NCBI RefSeq assembly: GCF_000720725.1
Contig: NZ_JOCQ01000003.1
Location: forward strand, 1 to 64,000
DNA length: 64,000 bases
Origin: Streptomyces rimosus subsp. rimosus
Lineage (GTDB): Bacteria > Actinomycetota > Actinomycetes > Streptomycetales > Streptomycetaceae
Direction of reading: 5' to 3'
A program made the position numbers and the translations under genes. The stretch's first letter is position 1, and every line of letters starts with the position of its first letter. The notes under the pieces were generated by a model, which did no database searches, had not been told where the DNA came from, and worked only from the letters and a program-made list of their open reading frames with translations. This document shows, one piece after another, positions 16,918 to 25,918 of the stretch.

Positions 16918-17856
16918 GTGCAGCGCGTCCTGAACATGAGCCAGGTCCACCGCAACCCCCGCCAGCCCCGCGAGCACTTCGACGAGGCGGCCCTTCAGGA
17001 ACTCGCCTCCTCCATCGACGAATACGGCCTCATGCAGGCCATCGAGGTCCGGCCCGACAACGAGCGCGGCGGATACGAGATCGTCGCCGGCGAGCGCCGG
17101 TGGCGCGCCCATCAGCTGCTCAAGCGCACCAAGATCCGGGCCACCATCACCAGCGAGAAGAGCGAACTCCGCCGCTTCAAGCGGTCGGTCAGCGAGAACG
17201 TGAACCGCGAGGACATGACGCCCCTGGAGGAGGCACGAGCCTTCCAGCGCATCCTGGACGAGGAGGAAGGCGCGACCCCGGAGTCCGTAGCCGCCGACTT
17301 CAGCAAGACCACGGCGTACGTCAAGCTCCGCCTGGCCCTGCTGAACCTGCGCGAGGATGTCGCCAAGCTCGTGGAGGCCAAGACCATCGGCACTCAGGCG
17401 GCAGTGCAGATCGCGGCACTCAGTCACGCCACCCAGGCGTCCCTGCTCGCCAAGTTCAGCCGTGGCGAACTCGCCTCGGACAACGAGATCGTGCACTTCG
17501 CCTACGCCATGCGCCAGCAGCAGGAGCAGGCCGTACTGATGATCACAGAGGAGCTGACGGAGGAGCAGCGCACGGAGCGCGCGGCAGCGCAGAAGAAGAC
17601 CCGCACGACGCTCGACAAGATCGAGCATGTACGCGCGATGCTGGACGAGATCGGAGCCAGCGACCCGCTGAAGCTCGCGCAGGCCCTGGAGGGAGGCGTC
17701 GGGGCGCGCCTGGAGCAGCTGGATCGCGTAGCGGAGTCTCTGACGAAGGCGCGCTTCCAGCTCAAGCAGGCCAAGGCACGCTCCGAGGCCAAAGAGCTGG
17801 TCCAGGTCAACCCGGAAGCCGTGGCGGATACGGAGCCGGAGCTGGTGGCGGCCTGA
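16918..17856 (+). CDS. ParB/RepB/Spo0J-family partition protein
   Basis: 312 residues from GTG at 16918, 6 nt after TTGGAG. The N-terminal ParB/sulfiredoxin-fold domain has the CTP-binding GERRWRAHQLL (residues 48-58) and the RSVSENVNRED box. A central HTH region follows (PESVAADFSKTTAYVKLRLALLNL), then a long Glu/Lys-rich helix. It would bind centromere-like sites or act as an element-specific regulator. No parA is adjacent, so it may work without a partner ATPase. It is the first gene of a P-box operon. Confidence 0.88.
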   Translation: MQRVLNMSQVHRNPRQPREHFDEAALQELASSIDEYGLMQAIEVRPDNERGGYEIVAGERRWRAHQLLKRTKIRATITSEKSELRRFKRSVSENVNREDMTPLEEARAFQRILDEEEGATPESVAADFSKTTAYVKLRLALLNLREDVAKLVEAKTIGTQAAVQIAALSHATQASLLAKFSRGELASDNEIVHFAYAMRQQQEQAVLMITEELTEEQRTERAAAQKKTRTTLDKIEHVRAMLDEIGASDPLKLAQALEGGVGARLEQLDRVAESLTKARFQLKQAKARSEAKELVQVNPEAVADTEPELVAA

Positions 17857-17925
17857 CGCCAGAGGGCGGGGCCGCGAGCCCCGCCCCTCACCTCAGCAAC
17901 CTTCCCCAGCCAGAAGGAGCCCCCT

Positions 17926-18159
17926 ATGTCCGCTCGCACCGAGCGACCACAGTGGCAGACGATGACCAAGTCCGACTTCGATGCCCGCCTTCCCAGCACA
18001 TGGACACTCGACATACCCACCGGGCCGGTGCGTATCGCAGCCATCCCAGATGCGTCCGGCACCCCCGCTCTGTTCGGAGAGGCGGCGCCCCCTGTACAGG
18101 CCAGCCGCAGCCGCCCCTGTAGGCAGAGAGACGTTCAGGGGCAGGAGCCTCTTTTCTGA
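17926..18159 (+). CDS. small hypothetical protein
   Basis: 77 residues from ATG at 17926 after GAAGGAG. The start and middle (QTMTKSDFDARLPSTW) look like a genuine small protein; the C-terminus is Arg/Gln rich. It is likely cotranscribed with parB. No recognisable domain. Confidence 0.65.
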   Translation: MSARTERPQWQTMTKSDFDARLPSTWTLDIPTGPVRIAAIPDASGTPALFGEAAPPVQASRSRPCRQRDVQGQEPLF

Positions 18160-18267
18160 GTGGGGTGTCCTCTTCCGTGCCGCCCGCCGCGATTGCCCTG
18201 TTCACCACGTCCGCTTCCGGCCGGCGGAAGAGCGCACCGGACACGCCCCCAAACACAAAGGAACCCT

Positions 18268-18510
18268 ATGCTCGCCACGTTCACCACGGTCGACTGCTAC
18301 AGCACCCTCGGAATCAGCCCCGGCGAATGTGACGAGTGCGAGGGCCGCACCGTCGTCACCTTCCTCCGCGGTCCCCACGAGGAAGTCCGCGAGTGCGAGC
18401 AGTGCCGCGGCACCGGGTGGTGGCACCCTTGCCCCCACTGCCCCGACGGGACCAATCCCGCCACTGCGGACACATGCGAGACCTGCAACGGCTACGGCTC
18501 GCTTCACTAA
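18268..18510 (+). CDS. small zinc-finger protein with four CxxC knuckles (DnaJ-like)
   Basis: 80 residues from ATG at 18268 after AAAGGAA. Four CxxC pairs (CDEC, CEQC, CPHC, CETC), two of them in CxxCxGxG form (CEQCRGTG, CETCNGYG), copy the DnaJ cysteine-rich domain that binds two zinc ions. The rest of DnaJ is absent. Such stand-alone knuckle proteins are frequent in actinophages and may bind protein or nucleic acid. Confidence 0.75.
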   Translation: MLATFTTVDCYSTLGISPGECDECEGRTVVTFLRGPHEEVRECEQCRGTGWWHPCPHCPDGTNPATADTCETCNGYGSLH

Positions 18511-18514
18511 CCAG

Positions 18515-18536
18515 AAATAGGCCGCTACTTTATAAT
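18515..18536 (+). promoter_or_regulatory. 12-bp box with perfect -10 (copy B1)
   Basis: AAATAGGCCGCT (18515-18526), four bases, then TATAAT (18531-18536). The next coding start, GTG 18547, is 10 bp after the -10, so the message would be leaderless or nearly so. There is no recognisable -35. Confidence 0.75.
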
Positions 18537-18546
18537 AGAGACAGCC

Positions 18547-18822
18547 GTGCGAACTGGCGACATGCTCGCTCACCACGCCCTCACCACCGGGCAGCACACC
18601 AGTGCCACCACCGGACCCGACGGAGTCTTGCACGTGAGCTTCACGCTGACAGACGGCACGATCCAGCACTTCACCCGCAACCGGCCGGGCGGCCCGGAAG
18701 ACTGGCGGGCCGGCCTTCAAGAGAGCCAGCACGGCGACTGCGCGTTCAACGAACCCGTCTCCGCCGCATGGGGGCGCGGCCTGGAACTGATCGCCTCACG
18801 CCACACAGGGGGCACCAAGTGA
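18547..18822 (+). CDS. small hypothetical protein, probably leaderless
   Basis: 91 residues from GTG at 18547; ATG at 18562 is a shorter option. No ribosome site is present, and the TATAAT 11-16 bp before the start would place transcription initiation within a few bases of GTG. It is predicted beta-rich and soluble (HVSFTLTDGTIQHF). GTGA coupling to the next gene. Confidence 0.7.
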   Translation: MRTGDMLAHHALTTGQHTSATTGPDGVLHVSFTLTDGTIQHFTRNRPGGPEDWRAGLQESQHGDCAFNEPVSAAWGRGLELIASRHTGGTK

Positions 18823-19067
18823 ACGACGTCCGCGCGGACTTCCGGCCGCATACAGGCGTAACCCCCATCCACTGCCAACGGGACCGGCCGCGGCCTTTCG
18901 GGTACGTGAACGGACACGCCGAGGATCCCCTCACTGGCGAAACGCTGGCGATGGTGCGCTGGCCCGGCGCGCTGACAGACACCCCCTGCCGCGCTGCCGA
19001 GCTCGCCGTTCTCAACCGACTCAGACCAAGAAATAGGCCGCTGCCTTTCGTCATGTTAGATTCGTGA
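18819..19067 (+). CDS. small hypothetical protein
   Basis: 82 residues from GTG at 18819, overlapping the previous stop by 4 bp after GGGGGCACCAA. The middle looks structured (FGYVNGHAEDPLTGETLAMVRW). The 3' end of the gene contains the second copy of the 12-bp box in coding sequence. Function unknown. Confidence 0.65.
   Translation: MNDVRADFRPHTGVTPIHCQRDRPRPFGYVNGHAEDPLTGETLAMVRWPGALTDTPCRAAELAVLNRLRPRNRPLPFVMLDS
19031..19062 (+). promoter_or_regulatory. 12-bp box copy B2, with TAGATT downstream
   Basis: AAATAGGCCGCT at 19031-19042, and a possible -10 TAGATT at 19057-19062, farther away than in the other copies. It lies inside the end of the preceding gene and upstream of the 19230 gene. 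Confidence 0.6.
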
Positions 19068-19176
19068 TCGTTGTCAGGCCCAAGGCACGGCCACACAACA
19101 ATCCGACCTCCGGACGGGCAGCGACCCCCCGCGCCCAGCCCGCCCGGAAGGCCCGTCCGATACGGGCCACCCCTCC

Positions 19177-19212
19177 GGCCGGGGCCCGCTCCTCCGACAG
19201 CGGGCCCCGGCC
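19177..19212 (+). promoter_or_regulatory. 14-bp perfect hairpin in the leader before the 19230 gene
   Basis: GGCCGGGGCCCGCT (19177-19190) pairs exactly with 19199-19212 across an 8-nt loop and ends 18 nt before the ATG, just ahead of the GGAG site. There is no T tract, so an attenuator, RNA stabiliser or processing signal is more likely than a terminator. Confidence 0.6.
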
Positions 19213-19229
19213 CACCCACGGAGAACCAG

Positions 19230-19487
19230 ATGCCTGCCGAGACCACCCCCTACGACTCAGAGCTGTACGAGGCACTGATCGCCGAGCGATACGGCCGCCC
19301 CATGAGCGAGATCCTCCAAGAACACCACCGGGCGCCCCTGCCCGAACTCCTCAAGGAACGCCACCGCCGCCCCGCGCGGGCGGTAGCGATCCGTCCGCGG
19401 CACACTCCGGCGCCAGACCCGGACGCAGCCCGGCACCGAGCCGACCTCGAAGCGGCCATCGCCCCTCGGCGGGTGAAAGCGGCGTGA
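19230..19487 (+). CDS. small hypothetical protein
   Basis: 85 residues from ATG at 19230 after CGGAGAACC. Helical, charged N-terminal half (DSELYEALIAERYGR) and Arg/Pro-rich tail. It overlaps the downstream nuclease start by 4 bp (GTGA), so translation is probably coupled. Confidence 0.68.
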   Translation: MPAETTPYDSELYEALIAERYGRPMSEILQEHHRAPLPELLKERHRRPARAVAIRPRHTPAPDPDAARHRADLEAAIAPRRVKAA

Positions 19488-19825
19488 GCGTCACCGAAGA
19501 ACAGTTCCGCCGGCACGTACGCCAACTCGCCGCCGCACGCGGCTGGACGCTGGCCTACCACACCCACAACAGTCGCCGCTCCGACGCTGGCTGGCCCGAC
19601 GAGGTGTACGGCCATCCCCAGACCAAACGCACGCTGTTCGCCGAGCTGAAGACGGACACCGGCCGCATCCGACCCGCCCAACGCGAATGGCTCACCCACC
19701 TCGCAGCCTGCGGCTTCGAAACCGCCCTGTGGCGCCCCAAAGACCTCAGCCTCATCGTCGCCACCCTCGCCCCCGATGGGCCCCGAGCCCAACTCCCCGA
19801 ACCATGGACAAGGAACTCACCATGA
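19484..19825 (+). CDS. VRR-NUC-type nuclease
   Basis: 113 residues from GTG at 19484. Small VRR-NUC proteins of phages are stand-alone PD-(D/E)XK nucleases. The motifs are in order: an N-terminal helix with Glu (TEEQFRRHVRQLA), the Asp in GWPDEVYGH, the ELKTDTGRI strand (E-x-K), QREWL in the following helix, and the closing ALWRPKD. They probably act on branched or damaged DNA during replication or recombination. It is encoded in a core operon with small unknown proteins. Confidence 0.85.
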   Translation: MSVTEEQFRRHVRQLAAARGWTLAYHTHNSRRSDAGWPDEVYGHPQTKRTLFAELKTDTGRIRPAQREWLTHLAACGFETALWRPKDLSLIVATLAPDGPRAQLPEPWTRNSP

Positions 19826-19932
19826 CAGCTGACCGCACCGAAGACACCGCCCCGGCGCCCGGCCCCTGGTGCAACAGCTGCGACAGCTACTTCAACCTGA
19901 TCACTAACACCTGCCGCTGCAACTACCGCTGA
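19822..19932 (+). CDS. very small Cys-rich protein
   Basis: 36 residues from ATG at 19822 after AAGGA, overlapping the nuclease stop by 4 bp. It has WCNSCDSYF and TCRCNYR, a likely single zinc site. Position and coupling favour a real gene. Confidence 0.6.
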   Translation: MTADRTEDTAPAPGPWCNSCDSYFNLITNTCRCNYR

Positions 19933-19940
19933 TTCACGGC

Positions 19941-20231
19941 ATGTTCATGGTTGACACCACCGGCACCACCCCCGGCCCGCAAGCCCCGCCCCACCTCGAG
20001 GCGGTTCTGGCCGAGATCGCCCGTCTGTCCAACGAGCTATGCGAACACCTGGTGGACAGCCAATGGCGCGCAGCCAACCGCATCCGGCACCTTGCCGAAA
20101 CCGCCACCACACCTACCGACCACCAGGGAGAAACACAACCTGATGCACGTACGGTTCGACACTCCGCCTGTCCCCCGCCGCAGCCAGGAGACCCACGAGA
20201 CCGCGCAGGCGCTGCAAGGCCGCCCCGGTGA
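19941..20231 (+). CDS. small hypothetical protein
   Basis: 96 residues from ATG at 19941 (ATG 19947 also possible). The first 60 residues form an amphipathic helix-rich segment (EAVLAEIARLSNELCEHL) with clear coding character. The last 30 overlap the next gene in another frame and are Pro/Arg rich, so the true end is less sure. Confidence 0.5.
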   Translation: MFMVDTTGTTPGPQAPPHLEAVLAEIARLSNELCEHLVDSQWRAANRIRHLAETATTPTDHQGETQPDARTVRHSACPPPQPGDPRDRAGAARPPR

Positions 20232-20442
20232 CTGGGCCCACATCGACACCCACGACACCATGAACCGGGCCTCGAACCAGGCCCACCGGGTGCGTACGGG
20301 CAAGCTCGCTGCCTTCCGGCCCGCAGGCGCGTTCGAGGCCAAGGCCCACGGCACGAAGGACGGAGGCGCCGAGGTCTGGGCCCGCTACGTCGGCGCGTGC
20401 TCCGGCAGCCAATCACGACAGTTGCCTCATACACCTGCATGA
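20143..20442 (+). CDS. small hypothetical protein
   Basis: 99 residues from ATG at 20143 after AGGGAG. Similar proteins with the pattern HxxxxTMNRASNQAHRVRTGKLAAFRP followed by FEAK and VWARYVG occur in actinophage and ICE early regions as far as I recognise the style. Function unknown. Last gene before a terminator. Confidence 0.65.
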   Translation: MHVRFDTPPVPRRSQETHETAQALQGRPGDWAHIDTHDTMNRASNQAHRVRTGKLAAFRPAGAFEAKAHGTKDGGAEVWARYVGACSGSQSRQLPHTPA

Positions 20443-20459
20443 GATGTACGCTCGATGGT

Positions 20460-20493
20460 GAGACCCCGCGGCATCCCCCGTCCGCGGGGTCTC
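20460..20493 (+). terminator. hairpin terminator closing the first core operon
   Basis: A 12-bp stem GAGACCCCGCGG with its complement at 20482-20493 and a 10-nt loop. It marks the border between core operon and cargo. Confidence 0.75.
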
Positions 20494-20570
20494 GCTGCGC
20501 CCGGACGCTGCCCGCTTCGTCAGGCGCGCAGGCGGCAGCGACCTGTCGAAGGCGGTAGCGGACGACGCAC

Positions 20571-20795
20571 TCAGCTCTCGGCATCGCCCCACTCTTCCGG
20601 CCCGCCGCCCCTCCATTCCACCAGCCGCGGGTCGTCCAGCGGGATGGCGTCGGCGTCTTCCGCTACTCCTGCGCGCCGCAAGAACTCCTGCACGTCTCGC
20701 CTGTCGTACTCCAGTCCAGCGACCTCTCCGCGTACGGTCACGCGCCGGCCACCAGTCGGCGGCGGGGGATGCACGATCACGGGCGGTACGGCCAT
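20571..20795 (-). CDS. small hypothetical protein
   Basis: 74 residues from ATG at 20795. The Pro-rich start is followed by an acidic segment ending WRGGGPEEWGDAES. It has good codon bias for the strand but no strong ribosome site. Function unknown. Confidence 0.5.
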   Translation of the reverse strand: MAVPPVIVHPPPPTGGRRVTVRGEVAGLEYDRRDVQEFLRRAGVAEDADAIPLDDPRLVEWRGGGPEEWGDAES

Positions 20796-21154
20796 ATTCT
20801 CAGCGTGCAGATGCCCTGCTCACAGCGCACGTCACCGGAGCCCAGACGGGTTCAGCCGAGGAGGCGGGCTGCTATCTGCGGTGTTCGCGCCCTGTTCCGC
20901 CTCCAGGAGGGCTTGACGTTGCTGGTCCACACGTACGCGATGACGTCGCGGGTGCCGACGCCGGCGGAGCTGGCAGAAGTGATCACGTCCGCTATCCGCC
21001 CAAGAGCGAACACGCCTGCTACCGCAACCGTCATTCTCACGTAGCGGGCACGGTGTCCACTGCGAAGCTTCGGTCTTCCGCTGTGCAACTGCCCGACCCT
21101 ACGCTGGCTCCGAGGCCCCATGCGAGGCGTAACTCCGCGCGTAATGGAGGAGTT
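20796..21154. other. intergenic region, no gene supported
   Basis: 359 bp between divergent genes, with mixed frames and no start with a ribosome site. It should carry the promoter of the membrane-protein pair downstream. I see no repeat or box. Confidence 0.4.
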
Positions 21155-21796
21155 GTGGGCACCGGTTTACTGATCTTGGTGGGAGCCGCAGGGGGCACCC
21201 TGCGCGGGATCATCGATGCGTACAACTGCCTCATGGAGTGGCAGGACGCCCGCCGCTTTCAACGTCAGCATTCTGATGATGCCGAATCAGGGAACGGTAG
21301 GCTCCGGTTCAGCGACTATTTCGACCCAGTCGCCGATCCGATCGCACTCGTTGTTCACGCAGTGATGGGAGGCGGCGCCGCAGCACTGTTCGGTATGACC
21401 GGGCAGATCAACGGCGTGTACGCGACCTTTGCCGTAGGCGCATCAGCACCCGCGCTGTTGACCCAGATGGCCCAGCTGCGGTTCGTCAGCGAAGCGGTCG
21501 CCGGAGCGCCGCAGCCAACTAGTGAAGCCGTCGCAAGCGCCGAGGCCGGCCCGGCCAGCACCCCGCCTCTGCCGCCTGCGGCACATGCTTCTGCTCAAGC
21601 CGGTGAAGCGCGAGCCGGCGCGGAGAGGGCGGACACCAATCGCACGGATGGCGAGATCACGGAGCCGGAAAAGCCGTCCCGGCACGGGAAGTTGCGGCAC
21701 GTCGACGGCCAGCCCGCGTCTCCCTCCGGCGCTCAGCCCAGGAGAGCGAGCACCGCGCCACCGGATTCCGTCAGCGGTCAGGAGGAGCCCGCATGA
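21155..21796 (+). CDS. hypothetical membrane protein
   Basis: 213 residues from GTG at 21155, 4 nt after GGAGG. There is a hydrophobic segment at residues 2-20 (GTGLLILVGAAGGTLRGII) and a longer region near 68-105 (two short spans). The C-terminal 100 residues are Ala/Pro/Glu rich and predicted disordered and cytoplasmic. It overlaps the next gene by 4 bp (ATGA), so the two likely work together. Confidence 0.7.
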   Translation: MGTGLLILVGAAGGTLRGIIDAYNCLMEWQDARRFQRQHSDDAESGNGRLRFSDYFDPVADPIALVVHAVMGGGAAALFGMTGQINGVYATFAVGASAPALLTQMAQLRFVSEAVAGAPQPTSEAVASAEAGPASTPPLPPAAHASAQAGEARAGAERADTNRTDGEITEPEKPSRHGKLRHVDGQPASPSGAQPRRASTAPPDSVSGQEEPA

Positions 21797-23076
21797 AAGC
21801 CCGAGCTTCCGGGCAGCGCCCCATCACAGCCGCAGTGCTCGGCGTCACCCACAGGGCCATCTCGGATCCCCGCTGGGCCCGTCCGAAAGATGTGCCGCTC
21901 GGACGGCGCATCACGTCTGCGGTTCTCGGCATCCCGCTACGACGCCCCCGGCCCGCTGTCGTCGCCGAGACTGCCCGGACCCCGGCCCCCTCACCCACCG
22001 TCCAACCGCCGGAGATCGGACCGGAGACGGACCAGCACACCCACCACTCGCCCGAGGCCCCACTGATGCGGCCGACAGCCAAGCCTTCACACCTGCTGAG
22101 CGAGGACCGCGCGGACTTCGCGCAGTTCCTCGACGAGGCGCTGCGCACCACGCTCCCCCGCCCGGGAACGGCACCCCCGGCGCGAGGGCACCTCAACACC
22201 GAGCAGTTGCGCGCCCTGGCGCTCAGCGCCACAAACGCCATCGCCGCGTGCGCGACGGTCGAATACCAGCACTACGTACGGCTCCGCCATGAGCTACGCA
22301 CGCCGGGACATGCGCGGGGCGCTGACGGCTGGCAAGGACATGGGAGAAGAGACACAGCAGCTGACGCACACGTACGCCGTTACGCGGCACGGGTCTCGGA
22401 GGAGCGAGGCCACGAATCAAAGCACGAGCCACCTCGCCGAGCCCCGAACTCTCTGCCCGAGGAAGAGCACCGGCCGAAGCTGATCTCCGTGAGATCCACG
22501 CCGCGCCACCCCCCTGCCGCACCGTGGCCGGGCCACACCTCTGACGCACCATGGAAGACCGGACCGATCGCGGCGGCTCCAAGACGCCTTCTACTACTGG
22601 CGGGTATCCTCACGCTGCTCTTCCTACTCATCGGTTTCGTGCTGCGCGCGGTCGACGCCGCCCCGTCCGCCGCCCGGGCAGCCATCAGCACAGGCTGGGC
22701 CCTCGCGGCACTCACCATCGTGGGCGTGATCGCCTCCATGACGAAACTGCTGCGCAACGCCGCAGACATCGACCGCTTTCAGGCCAGCGAGACACAACTC
22801 CTAGCGCAGGAAGTAGCCCTTGCCCGGAACGCCTGGCAAAAGGCGCTCATGGAGCACGGCATCCTCCCGTTCCTGCGACAGTCCCTGACCGACCCAGCGG
22901 ACGCCGACATCCGCGACCCGAGCCGCTGCGTACCGCGCCGCGGCAGTGTCAGTCAGGTTCAGTCCCGGGACCATTCGCAACCCGACCCCACCAGCCAAGC
23001 CGACGATCCTCCCGCTACTTCCCAGCCCCGCTTCTCACATCCCGACTACGGAGGCGCCGACGAAGAATCAGGTTAA
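21793..23076 (+). CDS. hypothetical membrane protein with two central transmembrane helices
   Basis: 427 residues from ATG at 21793. A long Pro/Arg-rich N-terminal half precedes a helical segment (EDRADFAQFLDEALRTTL), then two membrane helices near residues 270-292 and 302-323, a charged helix (FQASETQLLAQEVALARNAWQKAL) and a disordered tail. Coupled to the membrane protein before it. No family recognised. Confidence 0.7.
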   Translation: MKARASGQRPITAAVLGVTHRAISDPRWARPKDVPLGRRITSAVLGIPLRRPRPAVVAETARTPAPSPTVQPPEIGPETDQHTHHSPEAPLMRPTAKPSHLLSEDRADFAQFLDEALRTTLPRPGTAPPARGHLNTEQLRALALSATNAIAACATVEYQHYVRLRHELRTPGHARGADGWQGHGRRDTAADAHVRRYAARVSEERGHESKHEPPRRAPNSLPEEEHRPKLISVRSTPRHPPAAPWPGHTSDAPWKTGPIAAAPRRLLLLAGILTLLFLLIGFVLRAVDAAPSAARAAISTGWALAALTIVGVIASMTKLLRNAADIDRFQASETQLLAQEVALARNAWQKALMEHGILPFLRQSLTDPADADIRDPSRCVPRRGSVSQVQSRDHSQPDPTSQADDPPATSQPRFSHPDYGGADEESG

Positions 23077-23516
23077 CAACGGCCAGCAATGCGACTCGGA
23101 CTTGCTCGCGGAGCGAGCTTCCCAGACACTACGCAGGCAGCTGTCGTGTACGTCGGATATGGCCTGACCATCGACTAAATAGAAGGCTTCTGATTCGGGG
23201 GCTCCCCGCAGCATCGGCGGTCCGTTGGCGTCACATGCCATCGAGGCCGAGACGGTTTCAGCTAATGGAGACGGGCTGCCTTTTGCCGGAGCTGTTGTGC
23301 TTCGCTCATTCCCTCGTAGCGGCGCAGTCGTACGCGCATGTCCTGCAGTGCCGCCTGGACCTTGACGGAGCGGATGCCGTCGGCGCAGTTGAGGAACGTG
23401 TTCCAGGAGGCGAGGGCTCCGTCGAGGTTGCCTCGGCGTAGGCGTACGCCGGCGAGGTCGGCGTGGACGATGGCGCGGGTGCGGCGGCGGTCGAGGCCGT
23501 GGATGTCGAGGGCTAG

Positions 23517-24406
23517 GCCGTGTCTTCAACTGATCTTGAATAGTGGATCATGGTCGGGTGATACGCCGCCATGAACTGTCTGACGAGGAGTGGGAATTCG
23601 TCCGGCCGCTGCTGCCTGAATCGTTGCGGGGGCGCAAGCGGGTGGACGACCGAAGGGTGCTCAACGGGATCGTGTGGAAGTTCCGCACGGGCACGGCCTG
23701 GCGGGATGTCCCCGAGAGGTACGGTCCGTGGCAGACACTGCACACCCGTTTTCGCCGTTGGGCCCTGGATGGCACGTTCGAGCGGATGCTCCAGGCCGCC
23801 CAGGCCCGTGCGGACGCGGCCGGGGACATCGACTGGCTGGTCTCGGTCGATTCCACCGTCGTACGCGCCCACCAGCATGCCGCCGGGGCCCGAAAAGGGG
23901 GCGCCGAAGCCCCGCACTCGGACGCTCCCGGGGCGGCCTGACCAGCAAGATTCACCTGGCTTGCGATGCCGTCGGGCGCCCGCTCGCCTTCACGGTCACG
24001 GGCGGCAACACCAACGACTGCACGCAGTTCACCACCGTGATGGAGGCGATCCGTGTGCCCCGGGTCGGTGTCGGTCGGCCCCGGGTACGGCCAGGCCACG
24101 TGCTGGGCGACAAGGGCTACAGCTCCCGCGCGATACGGGCCTGGCTGCGACGCCGCGGCATCGGCCACACCATCCCCGAGCGCGCCGACCAGGTCCGCAA
24201 CCGGCTCCGGCGCGGCAGCCGGGGAGGGCGCCCGCCAGCGTTCGACACGCAGTTGTACAAGCGGCGCAACGTCGTGGAGCGGTGCTTCAACCGGCTCAAG
24301 CAGTGGCGTGGCATCGCCACCCGCTACGAGAAGACCGCCGAGTCCTGCCAAGCAGCCGTCACTCTTGCATCGCTCCTGATGTGGGCGTGACATTTGAAGA
24401 CAACTC
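23517..24406 (+). mobile_element. IS5-family insertion sequence (IS427-like), 890 bp
   Basis: The ends share TGTCTTCAA (left at 23521-23529; right end inverted near 24392-24400), flanked by CTAG target duplications at 23513-23516 and 24407-24410. It carries one transposase read through a -1 frameshift. Size, termini and CTAG duplication fit the IS427 group. Precise excision would restore the host gene. Confidence 0.93.
23543..24390 (+). CDS. IS5-family transposase, two frames joined by -1 frameshift
   Basis: The first frame (23543-23941) has the N-terminal domain HELSDEEWEFVRPLLPES and the first catalytic Asp in VSVDSTVVRAHQHA. The second, in the -1 frame from about 23905, has GRSRGGLTSKIHL, the second Asp in LGDKGYSS and the Glu-containing Y-(2)-R-(3)-E-(6)-K region (YKRRNVVERCFNRLKQWR). 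The A-rich/G-rich run at 23892-23903 is a reasonable slippage site. Programmed frameshifting is normal in this IS group, so the element may be functional. Confidence 0.88.
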
Positions 24407-25615
24407 CTAGGTGGAGGTGTTCTTCGGCGGCGGGCAGGTCGCCGAGGCGGGAGAGGATCAGGCCGGATTCGTGGGCCCAGCGACCGGGTGAGTAGTGGGC
24501 CGCCCAGGAGTCGCCGGGGGTGGCGGCGGCCGGGCGGCCGATGGCTGTTTCGGAGGCGGCGAGGTGTTTGGTGGCCAGGTGTCGGTCGTCGTCCTGGGCT
24601 GCGGCGGTGGCGAGGGTGGCTTCGTAGTAGGCGATGGCGCGGGCGTTGTCGAGGTTTTTGCCGTGTTCGACGCAGGCTTCACCGAGTTGGACGGCTTCGG
24701 CCCTAAAGCCGAGGTCGATGCACTGGACGGCCAGGCCGCGCAGGGCGGTGGCCGACAGTTCGGGGTCGTCGGCTTCGGCGGCGAGGCGGAAGGCGTGTGC
24801 GTAGTAGCCCTGGGCCAGGTCGTGGAGCTCGGGGGTGTCGCCTTCGTCCTGGGCCATCCATCCGGCCAGGTGCACCAGCTGGGAGGCGGCGGCGAAGAGC
24901 GCGCGGCCGGTGGCTTCGGTGAAAGAGCCATTGAGCCAGGGGGCGACGTCGTCGGTGAGGTAGCGCACGGCGAGGTGGCGGGCGTGGCCGCCGCCGAGTT
25001 CGGCGGCGGAGTCGCCGAGCGAGATGACCATGCGCTGGACGGCGGCGACCTCGCCCTTGCCGACGCGCACCACACCGGCGGGCGAATTCCTCATGCGGCG
25101 GGTAATGCTGTCCGGGTCGGGCAGGCCGAGGGCGGCGAGGGCGTAACCGCTGGACGCGGTGACGAAGTTCCGGCGGTCCACGTCGCTCCTTCCCAACTCC
25201 AAGGCTGAGGCCACGGTATCGATGCTGGCATCCGCTGGAGGGTATGTGTCCGGCACGTCGATCGCGTGAACATCCAGATCTAACACCTGGGCGACGAAGG
25301 GCCACCAGTATGCGGGGGTGCGCTCCCCCGTGAGCCAGCGGCGCGCGTACTGGCGCTCGACCCGCCCCGAGTCGCCGCTCTCGGCTCGGCCTGCCGCCCG
25401 GGCCAGGTCGGTCGGTCCCCACCCGCGCTCGGCGCACGCGTTTCTGATGAGCTGCGCGATGACCTGGTTCCTCGGCATCGGCGCCCCTTCCTGACCTACG
25501 CGGACCTACACGGGACTACGCCCTGCCCCCTCCCCCGGCGGTCTACCCGCCCTTTCACTGAACTGCAGACACAAGCAGACCAGTTGTCGGTACGCAGACA
25601 CGGGAGCGCCAAGAC

Positions 25616-25873
25616 ATGCGCTGGGAATCGAACCGCCCGCCGGAGCCGGCCGGGCAGCGGGTTGCGGTCAGCCACGTTGCACCTGCCGACCGCGACCTGG
25701 CTTTCGACGCGGACGCCGGAGAGATCAGGCTCCCGGTCACCGTGCACTTCACCGACGGCACCACTGAGGAGGCCGTGCTGAGTCTGGGGTCGGGCCGGGC
25801 GGAGCTGCTCGCCATTCAGGTTGAGCAGGCCATCGCGCGGCGCGCCAAGGCCCGGCGTGCGATGCCCGAGTGA
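25616..25873 (+). CDS. small hypothetical protein, divergent from the split regulator
   Basis: 85 residues from ATG at 25616 after CGGGAG. It is predicted beta-rich (IRLPVTVHFTDGTTEEAVLSL) with a C-terminal helix. A divergent small gene next to this type of XRE regulator is usually its target. Function unknown. Confidence 0.68.
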   Translation: MRWESNRPPEPAGQRVAVSHVAPADRDLAFDADAGEIRLPVTVHFTDGTTEEAVLSLGSGRAELLAIQVEQAIARRAKARRAMPE

Positions 25874-25918
25874 CCGGACCTGCTTCCCCCCACCACGTTT
25901 CCCGCTCAAGGAGGAACC

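Larger units (their letters stand above)
23262..25478 (-). pseudogene. XRE regulator with TPR-like tail, split by an IS5-family element
   Basis: From ATG at 25478 (after GGAAGGGG) the frame encodes an atypical N-terminal HTH (NQVIAQLIRNACAERGWGP) and a long helical repeat region. At 24411 it meets the IS. Removing 23517-24406 plus one CTAG copy rejoins the frame exactly (HLHL then ALDIHG) and gives a 440-residue protein ending at 23262-23264. The insertion removes the last 84 residues of the helical repeat domain. Such proteins in Streptomyces often sit in regulatory pairs with a small divergent gene, here the one at 25616. Confidence 0.93.

Noticed and set aside
16918..17856. Complete parAB partition system
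   Set aside because: No Walker-type ParA ATPase is next to parB or elsewhere in the window.
23543..24390. Frameshift in the IS transposase as a sign of decay
   Set aside because: Two overlapping frames joined by -1 shifting are normal for this IS group, and both ends and the CTAG duplications are intact.
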